Notes: a model not told the origin generated them from the sequence alone. DNA of 59,298 bases from an uncultured Rhodospirillales bacterium (GCA_902761715.1 CACWLK010000009.1:1-59298), one strand, 5' to 3'; counted from the stretch's first letter, positions 46,912 through 55,969 are shown. Numbers and translations are program-made.

Positions 46912-47043
46912 TTACATTCCGGCGAGCTTTTTTTTGAGATGTTTTTCAAACTGATTAACACCTGTTGCCAAGCCAGCCAAAATCACCGTCAGTACAGCAA
47001 TGCACCATGCTACTGCAAGTACGGGCTTGATCTTCTTGTTCAT
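46912..47043 (-). CDS. 43-residue single-span membrane protein
   Basis: A short frame on the minus strand reads MNKKIKPVLAVAWCIAVL, continues as one hydrophobic segment to about residue 29, and ends in an amphipathic Lys-rich tail (FEKHLKKKLAGM). Basic start, single span and basic tail are typical of real small membrane proteins. The ribosome-binding site is poor, which lowers confidence. It faces the pepA terminator. Function unknown. Confidence 0.45.
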   Translation of the reverse strand: MNKKIKPVLAVAWCIAVLTVILAGLATGVNQFEKHLKKKLAGM

Positions 47044-47156
47044 ATAGTTAGAAATTTAATAATTTTATTTTAAGCCCAATATAAACCTCACCAGTTTTTT
47101 GTCAATCTTATTGTTTTTTTCAAAACCATGTTTATATCTCCGCTTAAGGAGAAAAA

Positions 47157-47837
47157 ATGCGCAAACGTCATCATAAAAAATTCAAAAATTCCCATTGTTC
47201 GCCCACATTCATCAACCGTCTTTGGAGTTTTTTAATCAGCAGCAGCATGGAATTTATGCTCGCCATTTTGGCATTGATAATCGGCTATTATCAATTTTAT
47301 ATTTCGCGCCCTATACTTGAATATTCCTCATCGACCGACAAAATCATCTCAAGTTCTCCGGACATGCCGTTGCACATTCACATTAACGGCATAGACTACC
47401 ACAATATTTACAAATCAACGGTAACGTTGAGCAACAACGGCGAGGCGGCACTCTCCGGAGACGATGTCTCCCCCAAAGGACACGACCCGATTCGGATTCC
47501 TTTCCCGCCGCAAGTAAAAGTCCTTCATTACGAAATTGATACTCACCAAACCTCGCCTGACGTTGACGCCAAACTTGAGCCCGGCGACAATTCGGCTATC
47601 ATCAAATTTAGTTTTTTAAACCCCGGAGACACCATCGCTGTCAACCTTTTCAGCGAGCACGAATATGATCAATACAAGATTGTCGGCTCAGCGGTCGGCG
47701 TCAACAAAATCACCCATACGCTGAACAACCGCCAAACCCACAAAATCCTACTGATTTGCGGAATCTTTCTGCTGATTTTTTACATTTTCCTAACTTATCG
47801 CTACTTCCACCACCACAAACGCTTGCCAAGGATATAG
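47157..47837 (+). CDS. Two-span membrane protein with an extracytoplasmic beta domain
   Basis: 226 residues: a basic His/Lys-rich start, a membrane segment (about residues 31-50), a 140-residue beta-rich domain (YKSTVTLSNNGEAALSGDDV, and LEPGDNSAIIKFSFLNPGDTIAVNLFSEHE), a second span (about 195-213) and a basic His-rich end. The central domain resembles predicted immunoglobulin-like or CARDB-like folds in layout only. AAGGAG precedes the ATG. Function unknown. Confidence 0.65.
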   Translation: MRKRHHKKFKNSHCSPTFINRLWSFLISSSMEFMLAILALIIGYYQFYISRPILEYSSSTDKIISSSPDMPLHIHINGIDYHNIYKSTVTLSNNGEAALSGDDVSPKGHDPIRIPFPPQVKVLHYEIDTHQTSPDVDAKLEPGDNSAIIKFSFLNPGDTIAVNLFSEHEYDQYKIVGSAVGVNKITHTLNNRQTHKILLICGIFLLIFYIFLTYRYFHHHKRLPRI

Positions 47838-47894
47838 GAGAAAGATATAGGTAATTATGTGGCCAAACCACTGTCAAATTTTGTGCATAAAAAT

Positions 47895-48473
47895 CTAATA
47901 GTTATGAGAATAAAAATCCAGTATGGGTACACCTTTGCTTATCAGATAATTTCCAATACCTCTTTCAATGTCGCCCCTTTCTAATCCTTGTGGAATATTA
48001 ATCAAAGGAAATATCAGCACAAAAGTGTCATTCCATTTCTTATTCAGATGGTGAATAATAATCCCAGATGTATTGTATGCCCATTTCCCATGTTTTTTTA
48101 TGTTATATTGTTCTTTTTTATCCGGCATATTGAAATTCACATCATTACTTGTCGCAACAACACCTAAGTAACCATCTTGTGTAAACTTCATCCAAACAAT
48201 GTCTCTTTCGTCTTTAACACCACTATTAATTTGTATTTCTTTGTAGTCAATCTTATAATTAGCCGTATCCATCCGCAAACAATAGCTCGGTCTCATACCA
48301 AGCATTGATAAAAATTCAATTGTAAACCTGATTATATTTTCTATTTTAGCTGGCAACATTACAGCCTGCTCTTCCGCTTTAATAAAACGAGCAGGACTAA
48401 AGTGTACCGAACTATTCTTTCCTTTGGGCAAATCGGGAATTTCCTGAAGAAACTTTTTAAATGAATGTTCCAT
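47895..48473 (-). CDS. Hypothetical protein (third gene of a small cluster)
   Basis: 192 residues, soluble, mixed strands and helices, no signal peptide. KWAYNTSGIIIHHLNKKWNDTFVLIFPLIN near the C-terminus and a conserved-looking PQGLERGDIERGIGNYLI segment suggest a compact domain. It lies last in a leftward run behind two tiny membrane proteins. No family is recognised. Such lone soluble proteins next to small membrane proteins are sometimes accessory defence or toxin-immunity genes; nothing here proves that. Confidence 0.55.
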   Translation of the reverse strand: MEHSFKKFLQEIPDLPKGKNSSVHFSPARFIKAEEQAVMLPAKIENIIRFTIEFLSMLGMRPSYCLRMDTANYKIDYKEIQINSGVKDERDIVWMKFTQDGYLGVVATSNDVNFNMPDKKEQYNIKKHGKWAYNTSGIIIHHLNKKWNDTFVLIFPLINIPQGLERGDIERGIGNYLISKGVPILDFYSHNY

Positions 48474-48503
48474 TACAATCTCATCATTCAGTTCAATGAG
48501 TTT

Positions 48504-48686
48504 CTAATCAAAATCGCAGTCGTAACTTTGCAGACCAGACCTCAAACATTGAGCATATTCATATTTATCTTTTATGAACAATCCAACAAGTACGACAAAA
48601 ACGGTCAATACTATAACTACAACTCCCCAGGTAGTCACCTTATATAAAGCCTCTACAACTTTTCTTGCTTTCTTAGTTTTAGTCAT
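48504..48686 (-). CDS. 60-residue single-span membrane protein
   Basis: A basic start (MTKTKKARKVVEALYKV), one strongly hydrophobic span (about residues 20-37) and an acidic, two-Cys tail facing the periplasm. It is co-directional with the 69-residue membrane protein at 48702 (15-nt gap) and the soluble protein at 47895 (30-nt gap), likely one transcript. Confidence 0.55.
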   Translation of the reverse strand: MTKTKKARKVVEALYKVTTWGVVVIVLTVFVVLVGLFIKDKYEYAQCLRSGLQSYDCDFD

Positions 48687-48701
48687 TTTCCGACAACCAC
48701 A

Positions 48702-48911
48702 TCATTTATCATCATCTACCTTAGTCACAACCTTTATCTGACCGCATAAAATCAGGATTATCTCCAAGCAAAAATTAAATACCTTCATAATTCCGGTAAT
48801 AAACCACATTATAACCGTTGCCACACCGCACCCCACGCTGACAAACCTGTGCCATACCTTTTTCCAGCTTATACTTTTATTATTTGTATCTGGTGTTTTG
48901 CTTTCTGTCAT
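48702..48911 (-). CDS. 69-residue membrane protein
   Basis: A polar N-terminus followed by one or two hydrophobic stretches (about residues 20-36 and 40-55) and a charged tail (VVTKVDDDK). The start was moved to ATG 48911 because GAGGAG lies 7 nt before it. It heads the three-gene leftward cluster. Function unknown. Confidence 0.55.
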   Translation of the reverse strand: MTESKTPDTNNKSISWKKVWHRFVSVGCGVATVIMWFITGIMKVFNFCLEIILILCGQIKVVTKVDDDK

Positions 48912-49038
48912 CCTGATTCTCCTCGCAACACTATACACATATCATAAAATACGTATATGAAAAATCAATTAAAAATCTAATCCTCACACGCCGGCAACCA
49001 CTCATCTCCCCCCATCAATGCCATTTTCTGACACCACA

Positions 49039-49070
49039 CAAAAAAAGCCCGATTTTCATCGGGCTTTTTT
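49039..49070. terminator. Intrinsic terminator of the cyclophilin operon
   Basis: A7-GCCCGAT, loop TTTC and ATCGGGC-T6. It ends the leftward protease/ligase/cyclophilin operon and is symmetric enough to work both ways. Confidence 0.88.
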
Positions 49071-49088
49071 CTCTTAAAATCATCAACC

Positions 49089-49694
49089 TTACAAATCGGC
49101 AATCACGGATAATGATACAATCTCGTCCGGCTCACGCACCATACCATTGGCACCTGCCCCACGTTTAATCATATCCACAAACTCCATGCCCGAGGTAACC
49201 TCGCCCCACACCGTATATTGACCATTCAGCCATGGCGCATCAGCAAAACAAATAAAAAATTGGCTGTCTCCAGAATCCGGATCCATCGCTCTCGCCATAG
49301 AAACCGTACCTCTGACATGAGGACGTTTATTAAACTCGGCTTTCAGCTTTTTGCCGCTTCCGCCGGTGCCGGTGCCGTATGGACAACCAGTTTGCGCCAT
49401 AAAACCGTCAATCACACGGTGGAACTTCAATCCGTTATAAAAACCTTGACGCACCAGTTCTTTAATTCTTGCCACATGTTTCGGAGCATCATCCTCAAAC
49501 ATCTCAATCACCACATCGCCGTCTTTCAACTTCAGCAACAGCGAATTTTCGGCATTTTTGACATTATATTTGGCTTTTTCTTTCTTGGAACGGGTTGCAC
49601 TTTGTGTCAGTTTTTTGGTTTCATTACCGCCCAATTTTTTGGTATCTGCATTGCCAAGCTTTACAGTTTCGGCATTTTTTAATAACTCAGCCAT
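49089..49694 (-). CDS. Cyclophilin-type peptidyl-prolyl isomerase with an N-terminal repeat extension
   Basis: 201 residues. The cyclophilin domain (about 50-201) has LKFHRVIDGFMAQTGCP, GSGDSQFFICF and YTVWGEVTSGMEFVD, including the Arg of FHRVI that is needed for activity. It catalyses proline isomerisation. There is no signal peptide, so it is cytoplasmic. The first 45 residues are a Lys/Asn/Thr-rich extension with near repeats (ETVKLGNAD, TKKLGGNE, TKKLTQSA) not found in standard PpiB. It is last in the operon, 49 nt after the ATP-grasp gene. Confidence 0.92.
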   Translation of the reverse strand: MAELLKNAETVKLGNADTKKLGGNETKKLTQSATRSKKEKAKYNVKNAENSLLLKLKDGDVVIEMFEDDAPKHVARIKELVRQGFYNGLKFHRVIDGFMAQTGCPYGTGTGGSGKKLKAEFNKRPHVRGTVSMARAMDPDSGDSQFFICFADAPWLNGQYTVWGEVTSGMEFVDMIKRGAGANGMVREPDEIVSLSVIADL

Positions 49695-49743
49695 TTTAAT
49701 CTCCTTCAGCTAATCTTTTCCTACAGTATATATAGGTATTATT

Positions 49744-50703
49744 TCAGGCTTTCGCAACTCCAAGCACATAATCAAGCCGTTGCTCAAAATTCAGACCTTT
49801 GGGATAGTTATTCTTAATGTTTTCTAACACGTCGCGCATTCCTCTTCCGTTGGCAATTTGAATAGCCAACCCCGGACGGGCATTAAGTTCAAGCATCATC
49901 GGACCTCTGAACTTGTCGAGCACAATATCTGCACCCAAATATCCCAAACCGGTCATATCATAACCTTTGACCGCAATTTCCAAATGCTCTCTCCAGAACG
50001 GCACCTGCAAGTTCATCAAATCGGCTTTTGTATCAGGGTGAAACCTCAGCGGGAGATTGTGTTGTACGGCGGCAATTGCCTTGCCGGTTTTAACATCAAT
50101 GCCTACACCGACCGCTCCTTGGTGCAAATTGGCTCTTCCGCCCGATTCTCTGGTTGCCAGACGCATCATCGCCATTGCCGGAAAACCTTGATAAACAATC
50201 ACTCTGACATCAGGAATCCCCTGAAAGCTGTAATCTTGGAACTGGTTAGAAAAATGCACCATCTCTTCCAAAACTGCCACATCATAACGACCGCCCAAAC
50301 TGTACAAACCGCTCAAGATATTTGATATATGCTGATAAACCTCGTTATAGCTCAACACTCTTTCCGAGGCGGTAACAAACTCTTTGTCTGTATACTTTTT
50401 GATGACTAACACACCTTTTCCGCCGGAGCCATGTGCCGGCTTAATTACAAACTCATCAAAACCTTTTACCAACTCCAAAAAGCTGTCAACCTTGTTTTGC
50501 ATTTCAATCACCCCGATTAAGCGCGGTGTATTAATGCCTATTTTATTGGCTAACGCTTTGGTCTGCACTTTATCATCAACCAGCGGATATAACTCTCGCT
50601 TATTGTTTTTGGCAATAATGTCATAGTTACGAGCATTCATACCCAACACGCCGGCGGCACGGAGTGTTGATGGACTTACCATATTTTTCAAACGCTCAAA
50701 CAT
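49744..50703 (-). CDS. Alpha-L-glutamate ligase-like ATP-grasp protein (RimK-related)
   Basis: 319 residues with the RimK-related ATP-grasp fold: PLVDDKVQTKALANKIG at the N-terminus, the Gly-rich nucleotide loop KPAHGSGGKGVLVI (about 88-101), DVRVIVYQGFPAMAMMR, and the metal-binding LGADIVLDK ... MLELNARPGLAIQIAN. This subgroup nearly always travels with an inactive-transglutaminase membrane protein and a RimB-like protease, as here. It probably adds Glu or another amino acid to a peptide or protein end; the substrate is unknown. It starts on the last base of the upstream stop (TAATG). Confidence 0.88.
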   Translation of the reverse strand: MFERLKNMVSPSTLRAAGVLGMNARNYDIIAKNNKRELYPLVDDKVQTKALANKIGINTPRLIGVIEMQNKVDSFLELVKGFDEFVIKPAHGSGGKGVLVIKKYTDKEFVTASERVLSYNEVYQHISNILSGLYSLGGRYDVAVLEEMVHFSNQFQDYSFQGIPDVRVIVYQGFPAMAMMRLATRESGGRANLHQGAVGVGIDVKTGKAIAAVQHNLPLRFHPDTKADLMNLQVPFWREHLEIAVKGYDMTGLGYLGADIVLDKFRGPMMLELNARPGLAIQIANGRGMRDVLENIKNNYPKGLNFEQRLDYVLGVAKA

Positions 50704-52235
50704 TATTTTTCCTTCTTTGCCAAAGGTGCAAAACGCATCAACTCGGTAACACGATATCCGGTATAAGTACCCAACAACATTACAATAAACAGAATAACCA
50801 AATTCAGCTCATCAAATGCAAACATAATGTGGCGAATATATTCGTTTACAATAACAAAATAAGTAATAATCGCCACCAAAACGCTGTAAACAATCTGCTT
50901 CATGGCGTTTTTGGCTCCTTCTTCTTCCCACGTAATCGAGGCTCGCTCAATAATCCATGCCGTAATAATAATCGGGAAGAACAAGGCCGAAGACGCAATC
51001 GACAAATTCCAGTTATAGCCTATGATTGCCAAGAACTGCATAATCAAAATTACAAAAATGACCACCGCCGAAATTCTCGGTACCAGCAACAAATTGAGCT
51101 TTGACAGACCGGCACGGATTGCTACCCCCATACCGATAATCAGCGCAAAGCACACCAAACCGGCCCAAAAACCGGTCTCGACCAACGACATTGCAATCAA
51201 CATCGGTGTAAAAGTTCCCATGGTCGAAATACCGATAACGTTTCTCATCAAAACTACCACCAAAATCGCTAACGGGAAAATCATTAGCCACTTCAGCGCA
51301 TTTTGCTGGTTGACCGGCAGATTATAAATTGAATATCCGAAATTTGTCTGCTGATTGGCCAATTTTGCACGATGTCCGGCCATCTTGTACGATGAACGCA
51401 GAGATTTCATAACCGAATATTTAATGCTCGAGTTTTCACCGCCTGTTACGTCAAACATTGAATCCGCGCCGCGTTGGAACACTACAAAACTGCTCGGCAA
51501 ACCTTTTTTACCCGTCTTGATGTCATAAATCTTCCACATCTTATCCATATAGGCCTCAATCATAACATCAGGCACAAAGGTTTTCTTTTCTTCCTGCAGT
51601 TTAATACCCCTGACCATACGAGCCGAAATATTTTTTAAAGCCAACAAATCAATTATCGCCTGAGCAGTCTCTTTATCTGTGCTTCTTTCCGGCATAAAAG
51701 CCTGAACTGTTTGATCAGGCGGTGTTTGATTAAGCAAGGTAATAACTTGTTGAACAGCATCTCCTTCCAACTTTGATGCTGTATCCAAAACTTCCTTTGC
51801 AACATTCATATCTTGTTCGGACAACACCGGTTTTACAATCTTATCCGCCTTGGCAGCCGGAGTTTTACCATTACTGTCAACATTGTCATACATCAAAACA
51901 CGATAATAAATGTCCTGATGTTTTGTCTTAGGTTTTGTTGTCAAAATGACCTTATCTTTGGTCATTTCTCTCTTATATTTTGGAGCCACCGTATCCTCAT
52001 CCAAAACCTTAAAATCAGTCGAAGGTGTCGGGCGTGTAATAACCACTTTTATTGGGTCTCCTGTAGGCTCAAAAGCGACATGGGCTTCAACCGTCCATAC
52101 GGCAGTTTTTTTCTTCGGCGCAAAACTAAAGCCCCAATATTTAATTTTATAATAAGCGCTAAAGCCGGCAAACAATATCGATAGTACAAGCCCTATGGAC
52201 AATACATATCTGACTGATTTTAGTTTTTGTAACAT
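50703..52235 (-). CDS. Inactive-transglutaminase / 7TM membrane protein
   Basis: 510 residues: one N-terminal span, a large extracytoplasmic domain with a degenerate transglutaminase core (about 170-270: AQAIIDLLALKNISARMVRGI, lacking an evident catalytic Cys-His pair), then seven membrane segments (about 315-490). This is the architecture of the transglut_i_TM plus 7TM_transglut_fuse families. It is coupled to the ATP-grasp ligase. Family members are thought to work with RimK-like ligases and RimB proteases in envelope or osmotic adaptation, mechanism unsettled. Confidence 0.88.
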   Translation of the reverse strand: MLQKLKSVRYVLSIGLVLSILFAGFSAYYKIKYWGFSFAPKKKTAVWTVEAHVAFEPTGDPIKVVITRPTPSTDFKVLDEDTVAPKYKREMTKDKVILTTKPKTKHQDIYYRVLMYDNVDSNGKTPAAKADKIVKPVLSEQDMNVAKEVLDTASKLEGDAVQQVITLLNQTPPDQTVQAFMPERSTDKETAQAIIDLLALKNISARMVRGIKLQEEKKTFVPDVMIEAYMDKMWKIYDIKTGKKGLPSSFVVFQRGADSMFDVTGGENSSIKYSVMKSLRSSYKMAGHRAKLANQQTNFGYSIYNLPVNQQNALKWLMIFPLAILVVVLMRNVIGISTMGTFTPMLIAMSLVETGFWAGLVCFALIIGMGVAIRAGLSKLNLLLVPRISAVVIFVILIMQFLAIIGYNWNLSIASSALFFPIIITAWIIERASITWEEEGAKNAMKQIVYSVLVAIITYFVIVNEYIRHIMFAFDELNLVILFIVMLLGTYTGYRVTELMRFAPLAKKEK

Positions 52236-52245
52236 AATAACCTCG

Positions 52246-52803
52246 TTATTTCAAAGTATTGCTAAGAGAAGTATCAATCACGGCACGACCATTCAAAATA
52301 TTGCGACCAATCAACCCCTGATACGAAAACTTATCTCTTTCCGCTAACGAAAATTGAGTTCTGATAATTTCTCCGCCAAAACGAACACTCATCATTACTA
52401 CAGTACGTTTTTCACGACCTTCAATCCTTTTAACTTTTTGCCGACGCTCAACTTTCTTTTCAAAATGGTGGGTCTCCCCATATTCTCTGTTCACCAGGTC
52501 AAAAGCAACCCATTGTTCACCGTCTCTTTCAAAAATTGTACGATTCGCAACATCGATTGACGAGGTCTCCGCACCGGTATCAATACGTGCCATAAATGGC
52601 TTTTTCATCGGCAAAAAATAGATTGGTTCTACTGCGCCGATAATCCCCAGGCTGTGTTTATTCATTGTATCTTTTGCAACATCAGACTCAGGTGTTTTTA
52701 CTTCCACACCCGGAACAATAGCCGGGCGAACCTCACTGCGACAAGCGCTGACAGCTGTAATTACAGCCATTAATAACATAATTTTAATTGGTAATATCTT
52801 CAT
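52246..52803 (-). CDS. RimB-like retropepsin-type aspartic protease lipoprotein
   Basis: 185 residues. A type II signal peptide ends in the lipobox VSAC (Cys21). The domain from about 60 on has the pepsin-like motif ARIDTGAETSS (Asp75) and the flap/second-strand motif YQGLIGRNILNGRAVIDTS. It was annotated historically as an ATP-dependent zinc protease, but its fold is retropepsin-like. It is the first gene of the protease - transglutaminase - ligase - cyclophilin operon, 10 nt before the next start. Likely anchored in the periplasm. Confidence 0.86.
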   Translation of the reverse strand: MKILPIKIMLLMAVITAVSACRSEVRPAIVPGVEVKTPESDVAKDTMNKHSLGIIGAVEPIYFLPMKKPFMARIDTGAETSSIDVANRTIFERDGEQWVAFDLVNREYGETHHFEKKVERRQKVKRIEGREKRTVVMMSVRFGGEIIRTQFSLAERDKFSYQGLIGRNILNGRAVIDTSLSNTLK

Positions 52804-52946
52804 TTTAGGCTCTCAAAATTTTTCTTTACTGGCTATTTAGCGACAAAGCCGAAAAATTGTAAAGCAAAAAAAATGAGTTAGCCAATATTTTTAATGACAA
52901 ACATCATAAAACAATGTATTATTCGAAAAAATTTTAGAGGAAAAAA

Positions 52947-53984
52947 ATGCACAGCCGCAAAAAAGCCCTATTGGCTCGTTACAACAAACTTAAATACTAC
53001 ATTCGTCGTTTTGGTATCATCAAAACGGCCAAAAAGGTTATTTTGCCGACCATAACGATAGCCGCTCTCAATGTTTCTAACCTTAGTGCTCAACCGCAAT
53101 CAGACACCAAATCGGACAAAACCCAACCTCTTACCGAAAACATTGATAAAAACCTTCTGGCCTATAACCGCAAAGTTGTGCTTGATCTCAGCAGCGAAAT
53201 TGACAGTCGTGCTGATTGGTTCATCAACAATTTTCTTATTGCCGCTCAAAACCACCTTGATGCCATTCAAAAAACACGCAACAAAAAGGCTTATGTCAAA
53301 CAACAATTTTTTGATGTTGTATCTCCTTCCCGCAACCTTTCCGGCAACACCGCTTACTGCATAACCGCACTCAATCGAGCCCTCATTGATGCCAACAAAC
53401 TCGGCGGCGACCTTGACAATGTTCTTCCCAACCCCAACACGACAGAGTGTTGTGCTGCCAATGAATGCAATGCCTTTGCCAAGTTTTTACGTAAAAAAGG
53501 TTTTAGCGACTGCATCGACGAAGGGCGTATCAAATATGACAAACTCCAACCCGGAGACATTATCCTGACTGTACGTAACCGTAGCGGAGATCGCCATGCC
53601 CAACAATATATCGGCAAAAAAAACAATATCCATTATTGCCTCAGCTTTAACAATGACGGCATTCGTGAGCTAAAAAGTGCCAATGGTATTGTCATTCATA
53701 TGCACAAACTCACTCGCAAAGCCATTATCAAAAACATGAAAAAGCAAAAACTGATCAGTAACGATCGTGAGCTTGATAATGTTGTCGTATCTTTAGAACA
53801 TGCCCGCCGTATTCAGGACTATTTACAACATGGACGTGAACAATATTACAGAACTTATCAGCCTCTCATTGCCGACACAAAGGCGGAAACGCTTGGGGCA
53901 CCATCTTCTGATGTAGCACTGTCAGCGTCTCCGACACCGCAAGACATATTGACAACTTATCGCAGGTCTTCTTCCCGCAGTTAG
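52947..53984 (+). CDS. Exported protein with an NlpC/CHAP-like Cys-His core
   Basis: 345 residues: a long basic N-terminus and hydrophobic export signal (about 28-48, ending LSAQPQ), then a helical spacer and a papain-like region. Cys138 in GNTAYCITALNRAL and His217 in RSGDRHAQQYIG, with QPGDIIL between, have the order and spacing of NlpC/P60 or CHAP amidohydrolases. Five further Cys lie between them. A disordered tail closes it. It may cut peptidoglycan peptides or proteins in the envelope. It overlaps the convergent porin gene by 4 nt. The family call is tentative. Confidence 0.55.
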   Translation: MHSRKKALLARYNKLKYYIRRFGIIKTAKKVILPTITIAALNVSNLSAQPQSDTKSDKTQPLTENIDKNLLAYNRKVVLDLSSEIDSRADWFINNFLIAAQNHLDAIQKTRNKKAYVKQQFFDVVSPSRNLSGNTAYCITALNRALIDANKLGGDLDNVLPNPNTTECCAANECNAFAKFLRKKGFSDCIDEGRIKYDKLQPGDIILTVRNRSGDRHAQQYIGKKNNIHYCLSFNNDGIRELKSANGIVIHMHKLTRKAIIKNMKKQKLISNDRELDNVVVSLEHARRIQDYLQHGREQYYRTYQPLIADTKAETLGAPSSDVALSASPTPQDILTTYRRSSSRS

Positions 53985-55177
53985 AAGAACAATGTAGCTC
54001 TCAGAGAAACTACCGTACCATAATCTGATTTGGTATTTTGCGCCGGATCAATATAAAATTGTACATCCGGCGTAATTGTTGCCCATTTTGATATTCCCCA
54101 TGCCCAATAGGCTTCAAAAACTTTTTCGCTCTTGTGTTCTGTCTCGGAACCGACCGCTTTTTTGTCAATCCTGTTATAAGCAAACGCTAACCCGATTTGG
54201 TCTAAGGGGTTACGATTTAGCGGGTTGTTGTAAACTCCGCCCAAAACCCAAGATTGTTTTATACTTGCCACATTTCCCGATACTCCGTTAACTCTGCCGA
54301 ACAGCGACAATTTCTCGCCGATATTTTGACTCAAATTCAAGGACCAACCATTGGTCGTTTCCGGCTGTGCTTTAACTCCCGGCTGATTATATAGCAACAC
54401 CGCTATCTCACTTTGCCCGACCTTGTTTATTGTCGGAGTATATGCCGCATATGCAAAAGTCGTAAAATGCTTATCGCTCAATGTATTCAGCTTTACGCTT
54501 GTTGCAGCAACATTGCTGGCATCTTGTGTGCCCAATGCAAAACTCCATTCCTGATTGAGTGTTGCTTGCACAAATGCTCCCAATCCTGCTGTTGCATAGG
54601 TTGAACTCGCATTTTGCGACAAAGCATAATTAATAAAATTTACCTGTTGATTGGCATCATAGTTTGTACCATCAAAATTATATATCGGGAACTGTCCTAC
54701 AGCCGCCGTCAGCCATTTTGCACCATGTGGTGTATAGCTATAGTATAGTTCAGGAAATTCATTTGAACTGTCCCCATAATCATTAATACCGGTCACCACC
54801 CCGATATTGCTACCCAGCCTGTTTCCTGAAACACCGCCGTACCTGACTACATTATATGCAAAATTCAAAACACCTGTTCCGTATTCATTATCAAATGTAG
54901 TCCAGCTGAAACTCGGGTATATTATAGTTTGAGCCGAGGTTTTTCGTCCTGATGGTGCACCTCTTTGCGGCATATAAGAAACATCAACTGCATAACTGAA
55001 ACCATATTTTTCATTAAGCATATTTTTAAAATCTGCATATTCATTACCTAATTCACTAAAAGTAAAATTATGTCTTTCGCTAGCAGCTGCCGCTCTTTTT
55101 ACTGCGCTTCTGGCAGCTTCGGCATTATTTGCGAGAGCTGTTGCAAACAATACCAACAACAATCCTGATTTCTTCAT
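53981..55177 (-). CDS. aaxA: OprB-like porin, probable AaxA
   Basis: 398 residues: signal peptide (to about NAEA, residue 21), then alternating beta strands with aromatic girdles and a final Phe (RATLFF), the outer-membrane barrel signature. Segments such as GVLNFAYNVVRYGG, LYYSYTP, QVNFINYALSQNASSTY and GLAFAYNRID fit the OprB family. In Chlamydia the OprB-like porin AaxA admits arginine for AaxB/AaxC. Here the porin gene is divergent from and adjacent to aaxB-aaxC, so AaxA is the best reading; a sugar porin is the alternative. Confidence 0.65.
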   Translation of the reverse strand: MKKSGLLLVLFATALANNAEAARSAVKRAAAASERHNFTFSELGNEYADFKNMLNEKYGFSYAVDVSYMPQRGAPSGRKTSAQTIIYPSFSWTTFDNEYGTGVLNFAYNVVRYGGVSGNRLGSNIGVVTGINDYGDSSNEFPELYYSYTPHGAKWLTAAVGQFPIYNFDGTNYDANQQVNFINYALSQNASSTYATAGLGAFVQATLNQEWSFALGTQDASNVAATSVKLNTLSDKHFTTFAYAAYTPTINKVGQSEIAVLLYNQPGVKAQPETTNGWSLNLSQNIGEKLSLFGRVNGVSGNVASIKQSWVLGGVYNNPLNRNPLDQIGLAFAYNRIDKKAVGSETEHKSEKVFEAYWAWGISKWATITPDVQFYIDPAQNTKSDYGTVVSLRATLFF

Positions 55178-55325
55178 ATTTGCCTCATCTTAAATTAACA
55201 ACTCGCTATATAAATGCTCACTCATGTCTCAAAAACAAACACAACTTTAGTATATAACCGCTTGAAATGGGGGTTCTGATACATACTTTTCGGGCAGAAA
55301 CAAAAATTTTATAAGGAGATAAAAT

Positions 55326-55910
55326 ATGACCGAAGGTGTACGTTATCCTACTCTTGCTTTCCAAACCGGTGGTGCAGGACAATCCGACGTAGGCATTCCA
55401 CCGCAACCGTTTGAAACTTTTTGCTATGATTCAGCCCTTCTTCAAGCAAAAATCGAAAATTTTAACGTCATCCCATACACTTCTGTATTGCCGAAAGAAT
55501 TGTTCGGCAACATTGTCCCCGTCGATAAAGTAGTTGGTCAATTTAAGCATGGTGCCGTATTAGAGGTTATTATGGCCGGCAATGGTGCCAACCGTGATGA
55601 CCACAAAGCCATTGCCACCGGTGTCGGCATTTGCTGGGGCAAAGACACAAACGGCAAACTCATCGGTGGTTGGGCTGCCGAATATGTAGAATATTTTGAC
55701 ACTTATATTGATGACGACATTGCCAAAACTCACTGTGAAATGTGGCTCAATAAATCGCTTAATCACGAATTGGAAATCCGCGGCGTCGAAAAGCACTCCG
55801 AATTCCAGCTGTTTCATAACTACCTCAATATCACACAACAGTTCGGATACTGCTTAACCTGCCTTGGTTTTCTAAATTTTGAGCACGCAGAACCTGCTCA
55901 TGTAGCTTAA
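55326..55910 (+). CDS. aaxB: Pyruvoyl-dependent arginine decarboxylase AaxB
   Basis: Converts arginine to agmatine plus CO2, consuming a proton. The 194-residue proenzyme self-cleaves between Thr52 and Ser53 (IPYTSVLP) and the new Ser becomes the pyruvoyl cofactor. [52 protein letters not shown] and [10 protein letters not shown] agree almost residue for residue with my memory of the chlamydial AaxB, including length. AAGGAG precedes the ATG. Two hairpins separate it from the antiporter gene. Confidence 0.92.
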   Translation: MTEGVRYPTLAFQTGGAGQSDVGIPPQPFETFCYDSALLQAKIENFNVIPYTSVLPKELFGNIVPVDKVVGQFKHGAVLEVIMAGNGANRDDHKAIATGVGICWGKDTNGKLIGGWAAEYVEYFDTYIDDDIAKTHCEMWLNKSLNHELEIRGVEKHSEFQLFHNYLNITQQFGYCLTCLGFLNFEHAEPAHVA

Positions 55911-55961
55911 TTGGTTTCGATAATGATTTTTGATTTGCTCAAAAATTTTGAGAAACCAATT
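55909..55961 (+). repeat. Inverted repeat between aaxB and aaxC (first hairpin)
   Basis: AATTGGTTTC at the aaxB stop pairs with GAAACCAATT 33 nt on. A 10-bp stem at a stop codon could stabilise or partly terminate the message, but there is no U-tract. Confidence 0.55.
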
Positions 55962-55969
55962 CCGAACGC

